From positions 8,858,912 to 8,922,911 of the forward strand of contig OX442417.1 of assembly GCA_949361645.1 (NCBI GenBank): 64,000 nucleotides of DNA. Reading direction: 5' to 3'. Below, piece after piece: positions 11,782 through 27,030 of the stretch. A program made the position numbers and the translations under genes. The notes beneath the pieces are model-generated. The model was not told the origin of the DNA and did no database searches. It was given only the letters and a program-made list of their open reading frames with translations. The number at the start of each line of letters is the position of its first letter. Position 1 is the first letter of the stretch. The DNA comes from Spongilla lacustris (lineage: Eukaryota > Porifera > Demospongiae > Spongillida > Spongillidae).

Positions 11782-14700
11782 GTGTACTACCTCATGTGAT
11801 GGTGTACTACCTCATGTGATGGTGTACTACCTCATGTGATGATGTACTACCTCATGTGATGGTGTACTACCTCATGCGATGGTGTACTACCTCATGCGAT
11901 GGTGTACTACCTCATGTGATGGTGTACTACCTCATGTGATGGTGTACTACCTCATGTGATGGTGTACTACCTCATGTGATGGTGTACTACCTCATGTGAT
12001 GGTGTACTACCTCATGTGATGGTGTACTACCTCATGTGATGGTGTACTACCTCATGTGATGGTGTACTACCTCATGCGATGGTGTACTACCTCATGTGAT
12101 GGTGCACTACCTCATGTGATAGTGTACTACCTCATGTGATGATGTACTACCTCATGTGATGATGTACTACCTCATGTGATGGTGTACTACCTCATGCGAT
12201 GGTGTACTACCTCATGTGATGGTGTACTACCTCATGCGATGGTGTACTACCTCATGTGATGGTGTACTACCTCATGTGATGGTGTACTACCTCATGCGAT
12301 GGTGTACTACCTCATGTGATGGTGTACTACCTCATGTGATGGTGTACTACCTCATGTGATGGTGTACTACCTCATGAGATGGTGTACTACCTCATGCGAT
12401 GGTGTACTGCCTCATGTGATGGTGTACTACCTCATGTGATGGTGTACTACCTCATGTGATGGTGTACTACCTCATGTGATGGTGTACTACCTCATGTGAT
12501 GGTGTACTACCTCATGTGATGGTGTACTACCTCATGTGATGGTGTACTACCTCATGTGATGATGTACTACCTCATGAGATGATGTACTGCCTCATGTGAT
12601 GGTGTACTACCTCATGTGATGGTGTACTACCTCATGTGATGGTGTACTACCTCATGCGATGGTGTACTACCTCATGTGATGATGTACTACCTCATGTGAT
12701 GGTGTACTACCTCATGCGATGGTGTACTACCTCATGCGATGGTGTACTACCTCATGTGATGGTGTACTACCTCATGTGATGGTGTACTACCTCATGTGAT
12801 GGTGTACTACCTCATGCGATGGTGTACTACCTCATGCGATGGTGTACTACCTCATGTGATGGTGTACTACCTCATGTGATGGTGTACTACCTCATGTGAT
12901 GGTTTACTACCTCATGCGATGGTGTACTACCTCATGTGATGGTTTACTACCTCATGCGATGACGTACTACCTCATGTGATGATGTACTACCTCATGTGAT
13001 GGTGTACTACCTCATGTGATGGTGAACTACCTCATGTGATGGTGTACTACCTCATGTGATGATGTACTACCTCATGTGATTGTGTACTATCTCATGTGAT
13101 GGTGTACTACCTCATGTAATGGTGTACTACCTCATGTGATGGTGTACTACCTCATGTGATGGTGTACTACCTCATGTGATGGTGTACTACCTCATGCGAT
13201 GGTGTACTACCTCATGTGATGGTGTACTACCTCATGTGATGGTGTACTACCTCATGTGATGGTGTACTACCTCATGTGATGGTATACTACCTCATGTGAT
13301 GATTGACTACCTCATGTGATGATGTACTACCTCATGTGATGGTGTACTACCTCATGCGATGGTGTACTACCTCATGAGATGGTGTACTACCTCATGCGAT
13401 GGTGTACTGCCTCATGTGATGGTGTACTACCTCATGTGATGGTGTACTACCTCATGTGATGGTGTACTACCTCATGTGATGGTGTACTACCTCATGTGAT
13501 GGTGTACTACCTCATGTGATGATGTACTACCTCATGTGATGATGTACTGCCTCATGTGATGGTGTACTACCTCATGTGATGGTGTACTACCTCATGTGAT
13601 GGTGTACTACCTCATGCGATGGTGTACTACCTCATGTGATGATGTACTACCTCATGTGATGGTGTACTACCTCATGTGATGGTGTACTACCTCATGTGAT
13701 GATGTACTTCCTCATGTGATGATGTACTAACTCATGTGATGATGTACTACCTCATGTGATGATGTACTACCTCATGTGATGATGTACTACCTCATGTGAT
13801 GATGTACTACCTCATGTGATGTTGTGGTGTACTACCTCATGTGATGGTTTACTACCTCATGTGATGGTGTACTACCTCATGTGATGATGTAATAACTCAT
13901 GTGATGATGTACTACCTGATGTGATGGTGTACTACCTCATGTGATGGTGTACTACCTCATGTGATGGTGTACTACCTCATGTGATGGTTTACTACCTCAT
14001 GTGATGATGTACTACCTCATGTGATGATGTACTACCTCATGTGATTGTGTACTATCTCATGTGATGGTGTAGTACCTCATGTGATGGTGTAGTACCTCAT
14101 GTGATGATGTACTACCTCATGTGATGATGTACTACCTCATGTGATGTTGTACTACCTCATGTGATGGTGTACTACCTCATGTGATGGTGTACTACCTCAT
14201 GTGATGATGTACAACCTCATGTGATGATGTACAACCTCATATGATGATGTAATAACTCATGTGATGGTGTACTACCTCATGTGATGGTGTACTACCTCAT
14301 GTGATGATGTACAACCTCATGTGATGATGTACTACCTCATGTGATGGTGTACTACCTCATGTGATGATGTACTACCTCATGTGATGGTGTACTACCTCAT
14401 GGGATGGTGTAATACCTCATGTGATGATGTACTACCTCATGTGATGATGTACTACCTCATGTGATGATGTACTACCTCATGTGATGTTGTGGTGAACTAC
14501 CTCATGTGATGATGTACAACCTCATGTGATGGTGTACTACCTCATGTGATGATGTACTGCCTCATGTGATGGTGTACTACCTCATGTGATGGTGTACTAC
14601 CTCATGTGATGGTGTACTACCTCATGTGATGGTTTACTACCTCATGTGATGATGTACTACCTCATGTGATGATGTACTACCTCATGTGATGGTGTACTAT

Positions 14701-17700
14701 CTCATGTGATGGTGTACTACCTCATGTGATGATGTACTACCTCATGTGATGGTGTACTACCTCATGTGATGATGCACTACCTCATGTGATGGTGTACTAC
14801 CTCATGTGATGATGTACTACCTCATGTGATGGTGCACTACCTCATGTGATGGTCATATGATGATGTACTACCTCATGTGATGATGTGCTACCTCATGTGA
14901 TGGTGTACTACCTCATGTGATGATGTACTACCTCATGTGATGATGTCCTCATGTGATGATGTACTACCTCATGTGATGATGTCCTCATGTGATGATGTAC
15001 TACCTCATGTGATGATGTACTACCTCATGTGATGTTGTGGTGTACTACCTCATGTGATGATGTACAACCTCATGTGATGATGTAATAACTCATGTGATGG
15101 TGTACTACCTCATGTGATGATGTACTACCTGATGTGATGGTGTACTACCTCATGTGATGGTGTACTACCTCATGTGATGGTGTACTACCTCATGTGATGG
15201 TTTACTACCTCATGTGATGATGTACTACCTCATGTGATGATGTACTACCTCATGTGATGGTGTACTACCTCATGTGATGGTGAACTACCTCATGTGATGG
15301 TGTACTACCTCATGTGATGGTGTACTACCTCATGTGATGGTGTACTACCTCATGTGATGGTGTACTACCTCATGTGATGGTGTACTACCTCATGTGATGG
15401 TGTACTACCTCATGTGATGGTGTACTACCTCATGTGATGATGTACTACCTCATGTGATGATGTACTGCCTCATGTGATGGTGTACTACCTCATGTGATGA
15501 TGTACTACCTCATGTGATGATGTACTACCTCATGTGATGATGTACTACCTCATGTGATGGTGTACTACCTCATGTGATGGTGTACTACCTCATGTGATGG
15601 TGTACTACCTCATGTGATGGTGTACTACCTCATGTGATGGTGTACTACCTCATGTGATGGTGTACTACCTCATGTGATGGTGTACTACCTCATGTGATGA
15701 TGTACTGCCTCATGTGATGGTGTACTACCTCATGTGATGGTGTACTACCTCATGTGATGGTGTACTACCTCATGCGATGGTGTACTACCTCATGTGATGA
15801 TGTACTACCTCATGTGATGGTGTACTACCTCATGCGATGGTGTACTACCTCATGTGATGGTGTACTACCTCATGTGATGGTGTACTACCTCATGTGATGG
15901 TGTACTACCTCATGCGATGGTGTACTACCTCATGCGATGGTGTACTACCTCATGTGATGGTGTACTACCTCATGTGATGGTGTACTACCTCATGTGATGG
16001 TTTACTACCTCATGCGATGACGTACTACCTCATGTGATGATGTACTACCTCATGTGATGGTGTACTACCTCATGTGATGGTGAACTACCTCATGTGATGG
16101 TGTACTACCTCATGTGATGATGTACTACCTCATGTGATTGTGTACTATCTCATGTGATGGTGTACTACCTCATGTAATGGTGTACTACCTCATGTGATGG
16201 TGTACTACCTCATGTGATGGTGTACTACCTCATGTGATGGTGTACTACCTCATGCGATGGTGTACTACCTCATGTGATGGTGTACTACCTCATGTGATGG
16301 TGTACTACCTCATGTGATGGTGTACTACCTCATGTGATGGTATACTACCTCATGTGATGATTGACTACCTCATGTGATGATGTACTACCTCATGTGATGG
16401 TGTACTACCTCATGCGATGGTGTACTACCTCATGAGATGGTGTACTACCTCATGTGATGGTGTACTGCCTCATGTGATGGTGTACTACCTCATGTGATGG
16501 TGTACTACCTCATGTGATGGTGTACTACCTCATGTGATGGTGTACTACCTCATGTGATGGTGTACTACCTCATGTGATGGTGTACTACCTCATGTGATGG
16601 TGTACTACCTCATGTGATGATGTACTACCTCATGTGATGATGTACTGCCTCATGTGATGGTGTACTACCTCATGTGATGGTGTACTACCTCATGTGATGG
16701 TGTACTACCTCATGCGATGGTGTACTACCTCATGTGATGATGTACTACCTCATGTGATGGTGGATGGTGTACTACCTCATGTGATGATGTACTTCCTCAT
16801 GTGATGATGTACTAACTCATGTGATGATGTACTACCTCATGTGATGGTGTACTACCTCATGTGATGGTGTACTACCTCACGTGATGATGTACTACCTCAT
16901 GTGATGATGTACTACCTCATGTGATGATGTACTACCTCATGTGATGTTGTGGTGTACTACCTCATGTGATGATGTACTACCTCATGTGATGGTGTACTAC
17001 CTCATGGGATGGTGTAATACCTCATGTGATGATGTACTACCTCATGTGATGATGTACTACCTCATGTGATAATGTACTACCTCATGTGATGTTGTGGTGA
17101 ACTACCTCATGTGATGATGTACAACCTCATGTGATGGTGTACTACCTCATGTGATGATGTACTACCTGATGTGATGGTGTACTACCTCATGTGATGGTGT
17201 ACTACCTCATGTGATGGTGTACTACCTCATGTGATGGTTTACTACCTCATGTGATGATGTACTACCTCATGTGATGATGTACTACCTCATGTGATGGTGT
17301 ACTACCTCATGTGATGGTGAACTACCTCATGTGATGGTGTACTACCTCATGTGATGATGTACTACCTCATGTGATGGTGTACTATCTCATGTGATGGTGT
17401 ACTACCTCATGTGATGATGTACTACCTCATGTGATGGTGTACTACCTCATGTGATGATGCACTACCTCATGTGATGGTGTACTACCTCATGTGATGATGT
17501 ACTACCTCATGTGATGGTGCACTACCTCATGTGATGGTCATATGATGATGTACTACCTCATGTGATGATGTGCTACCTCATGTGATGGTGTACTACCTCA
17601 TGTGATGATGTACTACCTCATGTGATGATGTCCTCATGTGATGATGTACTACCTCATGTGATGATGTCCTCATGTGATGATGTACTACCTCATGTGATGA

Positions 17701-20700
17701 TGTACTACCTCATGTGATGTTGTGGTGTACTACCTCATGTGATGATGTACAACCTCATGTGATGATGTAATAACTCATGTGATGGTGTACTACCTCATGT
17801 GATGATGTACTACCTGATGTGATGGTGTACTACCTCATGTGATGGTGTACTACCTCATGTGATGGTGTACTACCTCATGGGATGGTTTACTACCTCATGT
17901 GATGATGTACTACCTCATGTGATGATGTACTACCTCATGTGATGGTGTACTACCTCATGTGATGGTGAACTACCTCATGTGATGGTGTACTACCTCATGT
18001 GATGATGTACTACCTCATGTGATGGTGTACTATCTCATGTGATGGTGTACTACCTCATGTGATGATGTACTACCTCATGTGATGGTGTACTACCTCATGT
18101 GATGGTGTACTACCTCATGTGATAGTGTACTACCTCATGTGATGATGTACTACCTCATGTGATGGTGTACTACCTCATGTGATGATGCACTACCTCATGT
18201 GATGGTGTACTACCTCATGTGATGATGTACTACCTCATGTGATGGTGCACTACCTCATGTGATGGTCATATGATGATGTACTACCTCATGTGATGATGTG
18301 CTACCTCATGCAATGGTGTACTACCTCATGTGATAGTGTACTACCTCATGTGATGATGTACTACCTCATGTGATGGTGTACTACCTCATGTGATGATGCA
18401 CTACCTCATGTGATGGTGTACTACCTCATGTAATGGTGTACTACCTCATGTGATGGTGTACTACCTCATGTGATGGTGTACTACCTCATGCGATGGTGTA
18501 CTACCTCATGTGATGGTGCACTACCTCATGTGATAGTGTACTACCTCATGTGATGATGTACTACCTCATGTGATGATGTACTACCTCATGTGATGGTGTA
18601 CTACCTCATGCGATGGTGTACTACCTCATGTGATGGTGTACTACCTCATGCGATGGTGTACTACCTCATGTGATGGTGTACTACCTCATGTGATGGTGTA
18701 CTACCTCATGCGATGGTGTACTACCTCATGTGATGGTGTACTACCTCATGTGATGGTGTACTACCTCATGTGATGGTGTACTACCTCATGAGATGGTGTA
18801 CTACCTCATGCGATGGTGTACTGCCTCATGTGATGGTGTACTACCTCATGTGATGGTGTACTACCTCATGTGATGGTGTACTACCTCATGTGATGATGTA
18901 CTACCTCATGTGATGGTGTACTACCTCATGTGATGATGCACTACCTCATGTGATGGTGTACTACCTCATGTGATGATGTACTACCTCATGTGATGGTGCA
19001 CTACCTCATGTGATGGTCATATGATGATGTACTACCTCATGTGATGATGTGCTACCTCATGTGATGGTGTACTACCTCATGTGATGATGTACTACCTCAT
19101 GTGATGATGTCCTCATGTGATGATGTACTACCTCATGTGATGATGTCCTCATGTGATGATGTACTACCTCATGTGATGATGTACTACCTCATGTGATGTT
19201 GTGGTGTACTACCTCATGTGATGATGTACAACCTCATGTGATGATGTAATAACTCATGTGATGGTGTACTACCTCATGTGATGATGTACTACCTGATGTG
19301 ATGGTGTACTACCTCATGTGATGGTGTACTACCTCATGTGATGGTGTACTACCTCATGGGATGGTTTACTACCTCATGTGATGATGTACTACCTCATGTG
19401 ATGATGTACTACCTCATGTGATGGTGTACTACCTCATGTGATGGTGAACTACCTCATGTGATGGTGTACTACCTCATGTGATGATGTACTACCTCATGTG
19501 ATGGTGTACTATCTCATGTGATGGTGTACTACCTCATGTGATGATGTACTACCTCATGTGATGGTGTACTACCTCATGTGATGGTGTACTACCTCATGTG
19601 ATAGTGTACTACCTCATGTGATGATGTACTACCTCATGTGATGGTGTACTACCTCATGTGATGATGCACTACCTCATGTGATGGTGTACTACCTCATGTG
19701 ATGATGTACTACCTCATGTGATGGTGCACTACCTCATGTGATGGTCATATGATGATGTACTACCTCATGTGATGATGTGTTACCTCATGCAATGGTGTAC
19801 TACCTCATGTGATAGTGTACTACCTCATGTGATGATGTACTACCTCATGTGATGGTGTACTACCTCATGTGATGATGCACTACCTCATGTGATGGTGTAC
19901 TACCTCATGTAATGGTGTACTACCTCATGTGATGGTGTACTACCTCATGTGATGGTGTACTACCTCATGCGATGGTGTACTACCTCATGTGATGGTGCAC
20001 TACCTCATGTGATAGTGTACTACCTCATGTGATGATGTACTACCTCATGTGATGATGTACTACCTCATGTGATGGTGTACTACCTCATGCGATGGTGTAC
20101 TACCTCATGTGATGGTGTACTACCTCATGTGATGATGTACTGCCTCATGTGATGATGTACTACCTCATGTGATGGTGTACTACCTCATGTGATGGTGTAC
20201 TACCTCATGCGATGGTGTACTACCTCATGTGATGATGTACTACCTCATGTGATGGTGTACTACCTCATGCGATGGTGTACTACCTCATGTGATGGTGTAC
20301 TACCTCATGTGATGGTGTACTACCTCATGTGATGGTGTACTACCTCATGCGATGGTGTACTACCTCATGCGATGGTGTACTACCTCATGTGATGGTGTAC
20401 TACCTCATGTGATGGTGTACTACCTCATGTGATGGTTTACTACCTCATGCGATGACGTACTACCTCATGTGATGATGTACTACCTCATGTGATGGTGTAC
20501 TACCTCATGTGATGGTGAACTACCTCATGTGATGGTGTACTACCTCATGTGATGATGTACTACCTCATGTGATTGTGTACTATCTCATGTGATGGTGTAC
20601 TACCTCATGTAATGGTGTACTACCTCATGTGATGGTGTACTACCTCATGTGATGGTGTACTACCTCATGTGATGGTGTACTACCTCATGCGATGGTGTAC

Positions 20701-23700
20701 TACCTCATGTGATGGTGTACTACCTCATGTGATGGTGTACTACCTCATGTGATGGTGTACTACCTCATGTGATGGTATACTACCTCATGTGATGATTGAC
20801 TACCTCATGTGATGATGTACTACCTCATGTGATGGTGTACTACCTCATGCGATGGTGTACTACCTCATGAGATGGTGTACTACCTCATGCGATGGTGTAC
20901 TGCCTCATGTGATGGTGTACTACCTCATGTGATGGTGTACTACCTCATGTGATGGTGTACTACCTCATGTGATGGTGTACTACCTCATGTGATGGTGTAC
21001 TACCTCATGTGATGGTGTACTACCTCATGTGATGGTGTACTACCTCATGTGATGGTGTACTACCTCATGTGATGATGTACTACCTCATGTGATGATGTAC
21101 TGCCTCATGTGATGGTGTACTACCTCATGTGATGATGTACTACCTCATGTGATGATGTACTACCTCATGTGATGATGTACTACCTCATGTGATGGTGTAC
21201 TACCTCATGTGATGGTGTACTACCTCATGTGATGGTGTACTACCTCATGTGATGGTGTACTACCTCATGTGATGGTTTACTACCTCATGTGATGATGTAC
21301 TACCTCATGTGATGATGTACTACCTCATGTGATGGTGTACTATCTCATGTGATGGTGTAGTACCTCATGTGATGGTGTAGTACCTCATGTGATGATTTAC
21401 TACCTCATGTGATGATGTACTACCTCATGTGATGTTGTACTACCTCATGTGATGGTGTACTACCTCATGTGATGGTGTACTACCTCATGTGATGATGTAC
21501 AACCTCATGTGATGATGTACAACCTCATATGATGATGTAATAACTCATGTGATGATATACTACCTCATGTGATGGTGTACTACCTCATGTGATGGTGTAC
21601 TACCTCATGTGATGATGTACTACCTCATGTGATGGTGTAATACCTCATGTGATGATGTACTACCTCATGTGATGATGTACTACCTCATGTGATGATGTAC
21701 TACCTCATGTGATGTTGTGGTGTACTACCTCATGTGATGATGTACAACCTCATGTGATGATGTACTACCTCATGTGATGATGTACTACCTCATGTGATGT
21801 TGTGGTGTACTACCTCATGTGATGATGTACTACCTCCTGTGATGGTGTACTACCTCATGTGATGATGTAATAACTCATGTGATGATGTACTACCTCATGT
21901 GATGGTGTACTACCTCATGTGATGGTTTACTACCTCATGTGATGATGTACTACCTCATGTGATGATGTACTACCTCATGTGATGGTGTACTACCTCATGT
22001 GATGGTGAACTACCTCATGTGATGGTGTACTACCTCATGTGATGATGTACTACCTCATGTGATGGTGTACTATCTCATGTGATGGTGTACTACCTCATGT
22101 GATGATGTACTACCTCATGTGATGGTGTACTACCTCATGTGATGATGCACTACCTCATGTGATGGTGTACTACCTCATGTGATGATGTACTACCTCATGT
22201 GATGGTGCACTACCTCATGTGATGGTCATATGATGATGTACTACCTCATGTGATGATGTGCTACCTCATGTGATGGTGTACTACCTCATGTGATGATGTA
22301 CTACCTCATGTGATGATGTCCTCATGTGATGATGTACTACCTCATGTGATGATGTCCTCATGTAATGATGTACTACCTCATGTGATGATGTACTACCTCA
22401 TGTGATGTTGTGGTGTACTACCTCATGTGATGATGTACAACCTCATGTGATGATGTACTACCTCATGTGATGTTGTGGTGTACTACCTCATGTGATGATG
22501 TACAACCTCATGTGATGATGTACTACCTCATGTGATGATGTACTACCTCATGTGATGTTGTGGTGTACTACCTCATGTGATGATGTACTACCTCCTGTGA
22601 TGGTGTACTACCTCATGTGATGATGTAATAACTCATGTGATGATGTACTACCTCATGTGATGGTGTACTACCTCATGTGATGGTTTACTACCTCATGTGA
22701 TGATGTACTACCTCATGTGATGATGTACTACCTCATGTGATGGTGTACTACCTCATGTGATGGTGAACTACCTCATGTGATGGTGTACTACCTCATGTGA
22801 TGATGTACTACCTCATGTGATGGTGTACTATCTCATGTGATGGTGTACTACCTCATGTGATGATGTACTACCTCATGTGATGGTGTACTACCTCATGTGA
22901 TGATGCACTACCTCATGTGATGGTGTACTACCTCATGTGATGATGTACTACCTCATGTGATGGTGCACTACCTCATGTGATGGTCATATGATGATGTACT
23001 ACCTCATGTGATGATGTGCTACCTCATGTGATGGTGTACTACCTCATGTGATGATGTACTACCTCATGTGATGATGTCCTCATGTGATGATGTACTACCT
23101 CATGTGATGATGTCCTCATGTAATGATGTACTACCTCATGTGATGATGTACTACCTCATGTGATGTTGTGGTGTACTACCTCATGTGATGATGTACAACC
23201 TCATGTGATGATGTAATATCTCATGTGATGGTGTACTACCTCATGTGATGATGTACTACCTCATGTGATGGTGTACTACCTCATGTGATAGTGTACTACC
23301 TCATGTGATGATGTACTACCTCATGTGATGGTGTACTACCTCATGTGATGATGCACTACCTCATGTGATGGTGTACTACCTCATGTGATGATGTACTACC
23401 TCATGTGATGGTGCACTACCTCATGTGATGGTCATATGATGATGTACTACCTCATGTGATGATGTGCTACCTCATGCAATGGTGTACTACCTCATGTGAT
23501 AGTGTACTACCTCATGTGATGATGTACTACCTCATGTGATGGTGTACTACCTCATGTGATGATGCACTACCTCATGTGATGGTGTACTACCTCATGTAAT
23601 GGTGTACTACCTCATGTGATAGTGTACTACCTCATGTGATGATGTACTACCTCATGTGATGGTGTACTACCTCATGTGATGATGTACTACCTCATATGAT

Positions 23701-23730
23701 GGTGTACTACCTTATGTGATGGTGTACTAC
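11782..23730. repeat. 20-bp satellite array, about 12 kb and about 600 copies
   Basis: Consensus ggtgtactacctcatgtgat, head to tail with very few indels. Common variants are gatg for ggtg, gcgat for gtgat, tactgc, ttac and gtgaac. A higher-order pattern is visible: the shortened unit ggtcatatgatgatg recurs at 14851, 17536, 18264, 19015, 19743, 22224, 22982 and 23430. Blocks of roughly 730-760 bp and 2.7 kb are copied within the array. All six frames are closed at short intervals, so it is non-coding. It lies exactly between two convergent receptor paralogues. Amplification by unequal exchange or replication slippage is likely. Confidence 0.98.
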
Positions 23731-23806
23731 CTACATCATCACATGAGGTAGTCAATCATCACATGAGGTAGTAAATCATCACATGAGGTAGTACACCATC
23801 ATGGGG
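23731..23806. repeat. Inverted satellite units at the right end of the array
   Basis: About 3.5 units read as the reverse complement (atcacatgaggtagtaaatc type) directly against the last forward unit. This forms a head-to-head junction able to fold back. After gggtag at about 23806 the sequence becomes unique. Confidence 0.93.
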
Positions 23807-26350
23807 TAGTTCTAGGTCATGTCCAGGGCTGCATTAATTGAGCACACAAATGTACACAATGCAACAGATGTGGCAGAGGTCCCTCCTGCTATGATGACCA
23901 GTTGAGCCATAAAATGGTTGTAAAATTTTGTACAAAAATTTTTTTTTTGACGCATACATGTACATGCACATTTACATACAAATCCCCCATCCAGTATTAC
24001 GATTTACAAAAAACAAATGATGTGCTATTCTGTTCACTACATGTATGTTTTAAATGCTGCTGTGTATTGGGCATATGTGGTTCCATGTCCCTGGCATCTC
24101 TGGTCATTTCCTCTGAGTTTTGAACATCTACATGTATTAGAATGACATTCATCCGGTTGAGAACAATAGAATAAATACAAATATTCAAACATTGGCAGTT
24201 TTATGACTGTAATAAATATGCATGTCCCATGAAACATTTTTGATCTTTACTGTATGGCTTCGGCACATTACAGAATCTTACAATTGTACATAAAAGAATG
24301 CAAGCATGAACCAAATCACTATATTATGTACATGTGTATGTACATACAAGAATACAAAATGTATGTTCAAGTACTAATGCATACACCATCATGCTGTTAG
24401 ACACCTTCTGGCTCTCTTATGAACTAGTGATGGTCAGATGGATCAATTTTGTTATTCATTGCAGGCTTATAGAACAACCCCCCCCCCCATTATGGCATAA
24501 AGGCTGGCCACGGCTGTTTGCGGCCATACATTTTGTGGACACTAGGTTATTTATCCGGAATATTGAAATGATTACGTCGTGCCTTAGCAACGCCCATGGC
24601 AACCACATAGCAGAACAAAAACGTGAGCCAGCACAGAACAGATTGGTTATTGTCGCCGTTTGAAACCACGAAATAAAGCCAGCATCGTTTTTCTATTTAC
24701 AGTGCTTACCTCATGATACAGGTTCGTTGCCACGCTGTGTTATAGCTCGTGAAAGCGGGTAACCCGCGATGTACCTCTCCTGTTGGAAGTGAGTTATCTA
24801 CGTACCCAACCCATAGAAAGTCGAAATCAAAGCTGAATCTTGAAGTAGCTAGAAGGTGCTAGCTGATAATGGTATGTGCTAAAAGCCACCTTTTTTTTTG
24901 GCTAGTGATATGTGGTACCAAAGTTACGCGTGAAAAGCGATATGGTCATTGCTGAATTCGCTTGGGTCCAGTTGGGAGGATGGTCGCTGCCTCATTTTGT
25001 GGAGCCACGGAGGGTAGATGCTCCTTCACATTAAGTACCAATTGCTGAACTTTGTCTGGTACTGAATAAGGGGGCCATGGTACGTCTGTTGAATGGTACG
25101 TCCTTTGAACCTGGCATGTATGGATTCAGCTCCAGCTGTTTTCCCATGCAGGACTTTAATTTACTTGCCCGTGGCACGTTTTTTGTTCTGCAACTTGCTG
25201 TCCTGGGATATGGCATAAATGTAAGGTCTCATTAAAAAAAAAAAAAAAAAAAAACAACCAAAAAAAAAAAAGCAGTGAATTGTAATTAGCTGAAAGCATG
25301 TTAATGCCAACCTTTGGGGCAGACAAGATGTTGTCTCACTTCAGGCTTTATCAGTTGCACTGGTGTGCGCCATGCTATGTCATTAATAAGTGTGTGGATC
25401 AGTTGTGGTGCTGCCTTTAGCTGTGTTGCAGTTAGTGGAGTGTCTATGAAGTAGCATGAACATATAACCCCACTGCAACTGAACACCTTGAACCTTGCAC
25501 ATCAGTGCCCTCAGGATTATGAGACACTGTAGCTGCTTCAAAATTTAAAGGGACTATGCTTGTGAATGGTGTGAGCTGCTGATATTGTGCTTCCAGCACA
25601 AGATGTTCTCTGCTAGATCTGTCATTCAGCTATTAACACCAGCAATCATTGCTTGTGTTAATAGCAAAAACAAGTGTACAAATGACCTGCAAACTCTTGG
25701 CAGGTATATAAACTCCTTGATTTCTTTTCCCTAGCCTCCACCAAGAACCAGCTACACACTGCAACGCTCTTTCCTTTCGGCATGTGGTGCTCCATTCAAA
25801 ACCTAACCAATTATCTGATGCCCGATTTAGTGGTAAAAAAAAAAGGTGGCTAGTTTTGAACATCATATATATGCTCTCCCATGTGTGTTGTTGTGTGTTC
25901 TTGCTTACTGACCTGTTTAGTTGGTTGGTTCGGCCGTACAACGAGCTGGAAGTAGACCCTCCAAAGTTACATTGCGCGTAAAAACGGCCTGCGCATAACT
26001 ATTAGTCAAATGAAGTGCTCTTGCGCGTTGATAACTTTGTTGACTAGACTGGTAGGGTGTGTGCGGGAGCTATTTGTTTCAACGGAACAACTTACAGCAT
26101 GTGTTGTATATGGCTCGCTAAAAACGACTTGGATAATGAGGTACGAACATTACAGCTTTTGGGGCGTATACCGTATTGTCTAATTATCAACCTAGTGTCC
26201 AGCCGCAAACAGCCGTGTGGCATAGGTGACCTATATCAGCTTGTTCTTTTGATCTTTTTGCCAAGTTGTTGCTCTACATTAGAAAGATTTCATGTACTAA
26301 TTTCTCTATTTGCAGTTTACGAGAAAAGAGACTTACACCTGTAGCGCATG
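23807..26350. other. Unidentified region with an A-rich tract
   Basis: The - strand frames 25031-25216, 25301-25486 and 25633-25941 look more protein-like than the background. Translating 25500-25640 on the - strand gives a run such as EHLVLEAQYQQLTPFTSIVP. Stops and missing motifs prevent naming, and a decayed transposon ORF is possible. The tract at 25234-25271 is almost pure A and could be the tail of a + strand retroposed sequence. No domain recognised. Confidence 0.35.
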
Positions 26351-26354
26351 TTAT

Positions 26355-27030
26355 TAAAAATTGTTATAAAAATGGCATTTCGTTTGAATTGCTATAGCTT
26401 TCAAACGGTTAAAGCTACCAACTTCCTATTTTCGGCACTTTATACTACACCATTTCTCTATGGTAAAGTACATTTTGGGGTCTTGAACATGCTCCATGCC
26501 AGTATCGCAACTTCCAATGCCCCAAGGGGTTCAAACTCGGCCCAACTTTCAGCAGGAATACTCAAATCGCTCCAAATTCGGTTTGTATATAGATAGGTAC
26601 CTTAGCTATTGGAATGTTCTGTTCGTTAATTTTTATGCCAACCGCTATGGAGATACAGATTGAAAAAACTACGTGCATGTTTTCACACTCAATTCCCACC
26701 AATGATTTGGGCAAATCGTGTCCCGCTCAATGTATGGGGAGGCGGTGGTTAAATCATTGGCGCGAATATAGCGGGAAAAAGTGCACGTAGTTTGTTCAAC
26801 TGTATCTCCGTAACAGATGGCATAAAAATTAACGAACAGAACAAATCAATAGCTAAGGGTTATGAACCCCTTGGAGTATCAGAAGTTGTGATACTGTCAT
26901 GGACACGCCAAAATGTACTTCACCATAGAGAAATGGTGTAGTATAAAGTGCCGAAAATATAGGAAGTTGATAGCTTTAACCGTTCGAAAGTTATAGCAAT
27001 TCAAACATAATGCCATTTTAATAACATTTA
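26355..27030. mobile_element. Large palindromic foldback element, copy 1
   Basis: Both ends read gctatagctttcaaacggtt / aaccgttcgaaagttatagc in inverse orientation. Pairing continues through caccatttctctatgg, ggggttcaaact and gttctgttcgttaattttta to a centre near 26725 (aatgatttgggcaaatcgtg / gtggttaaatcattggcgcg). The arms are about 300 bp and diverged by several percent. No coding capacity. Related copies are at 32215-32950, 34655-35010 and 60450-60960. Confidence 0.85.

Noticed and set aside
11782..23806. CRISPR array interpretation of the 20-bp repeat
   Set aside because: Units abut with no unique spacers, and the context is eukaryotic with introns; it is a satellite.
24334..24663. 109-codon + strand ORF
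   Set aside because: Crosses a poly(C) run, has no recognisable domain, and has no flanking exon support.
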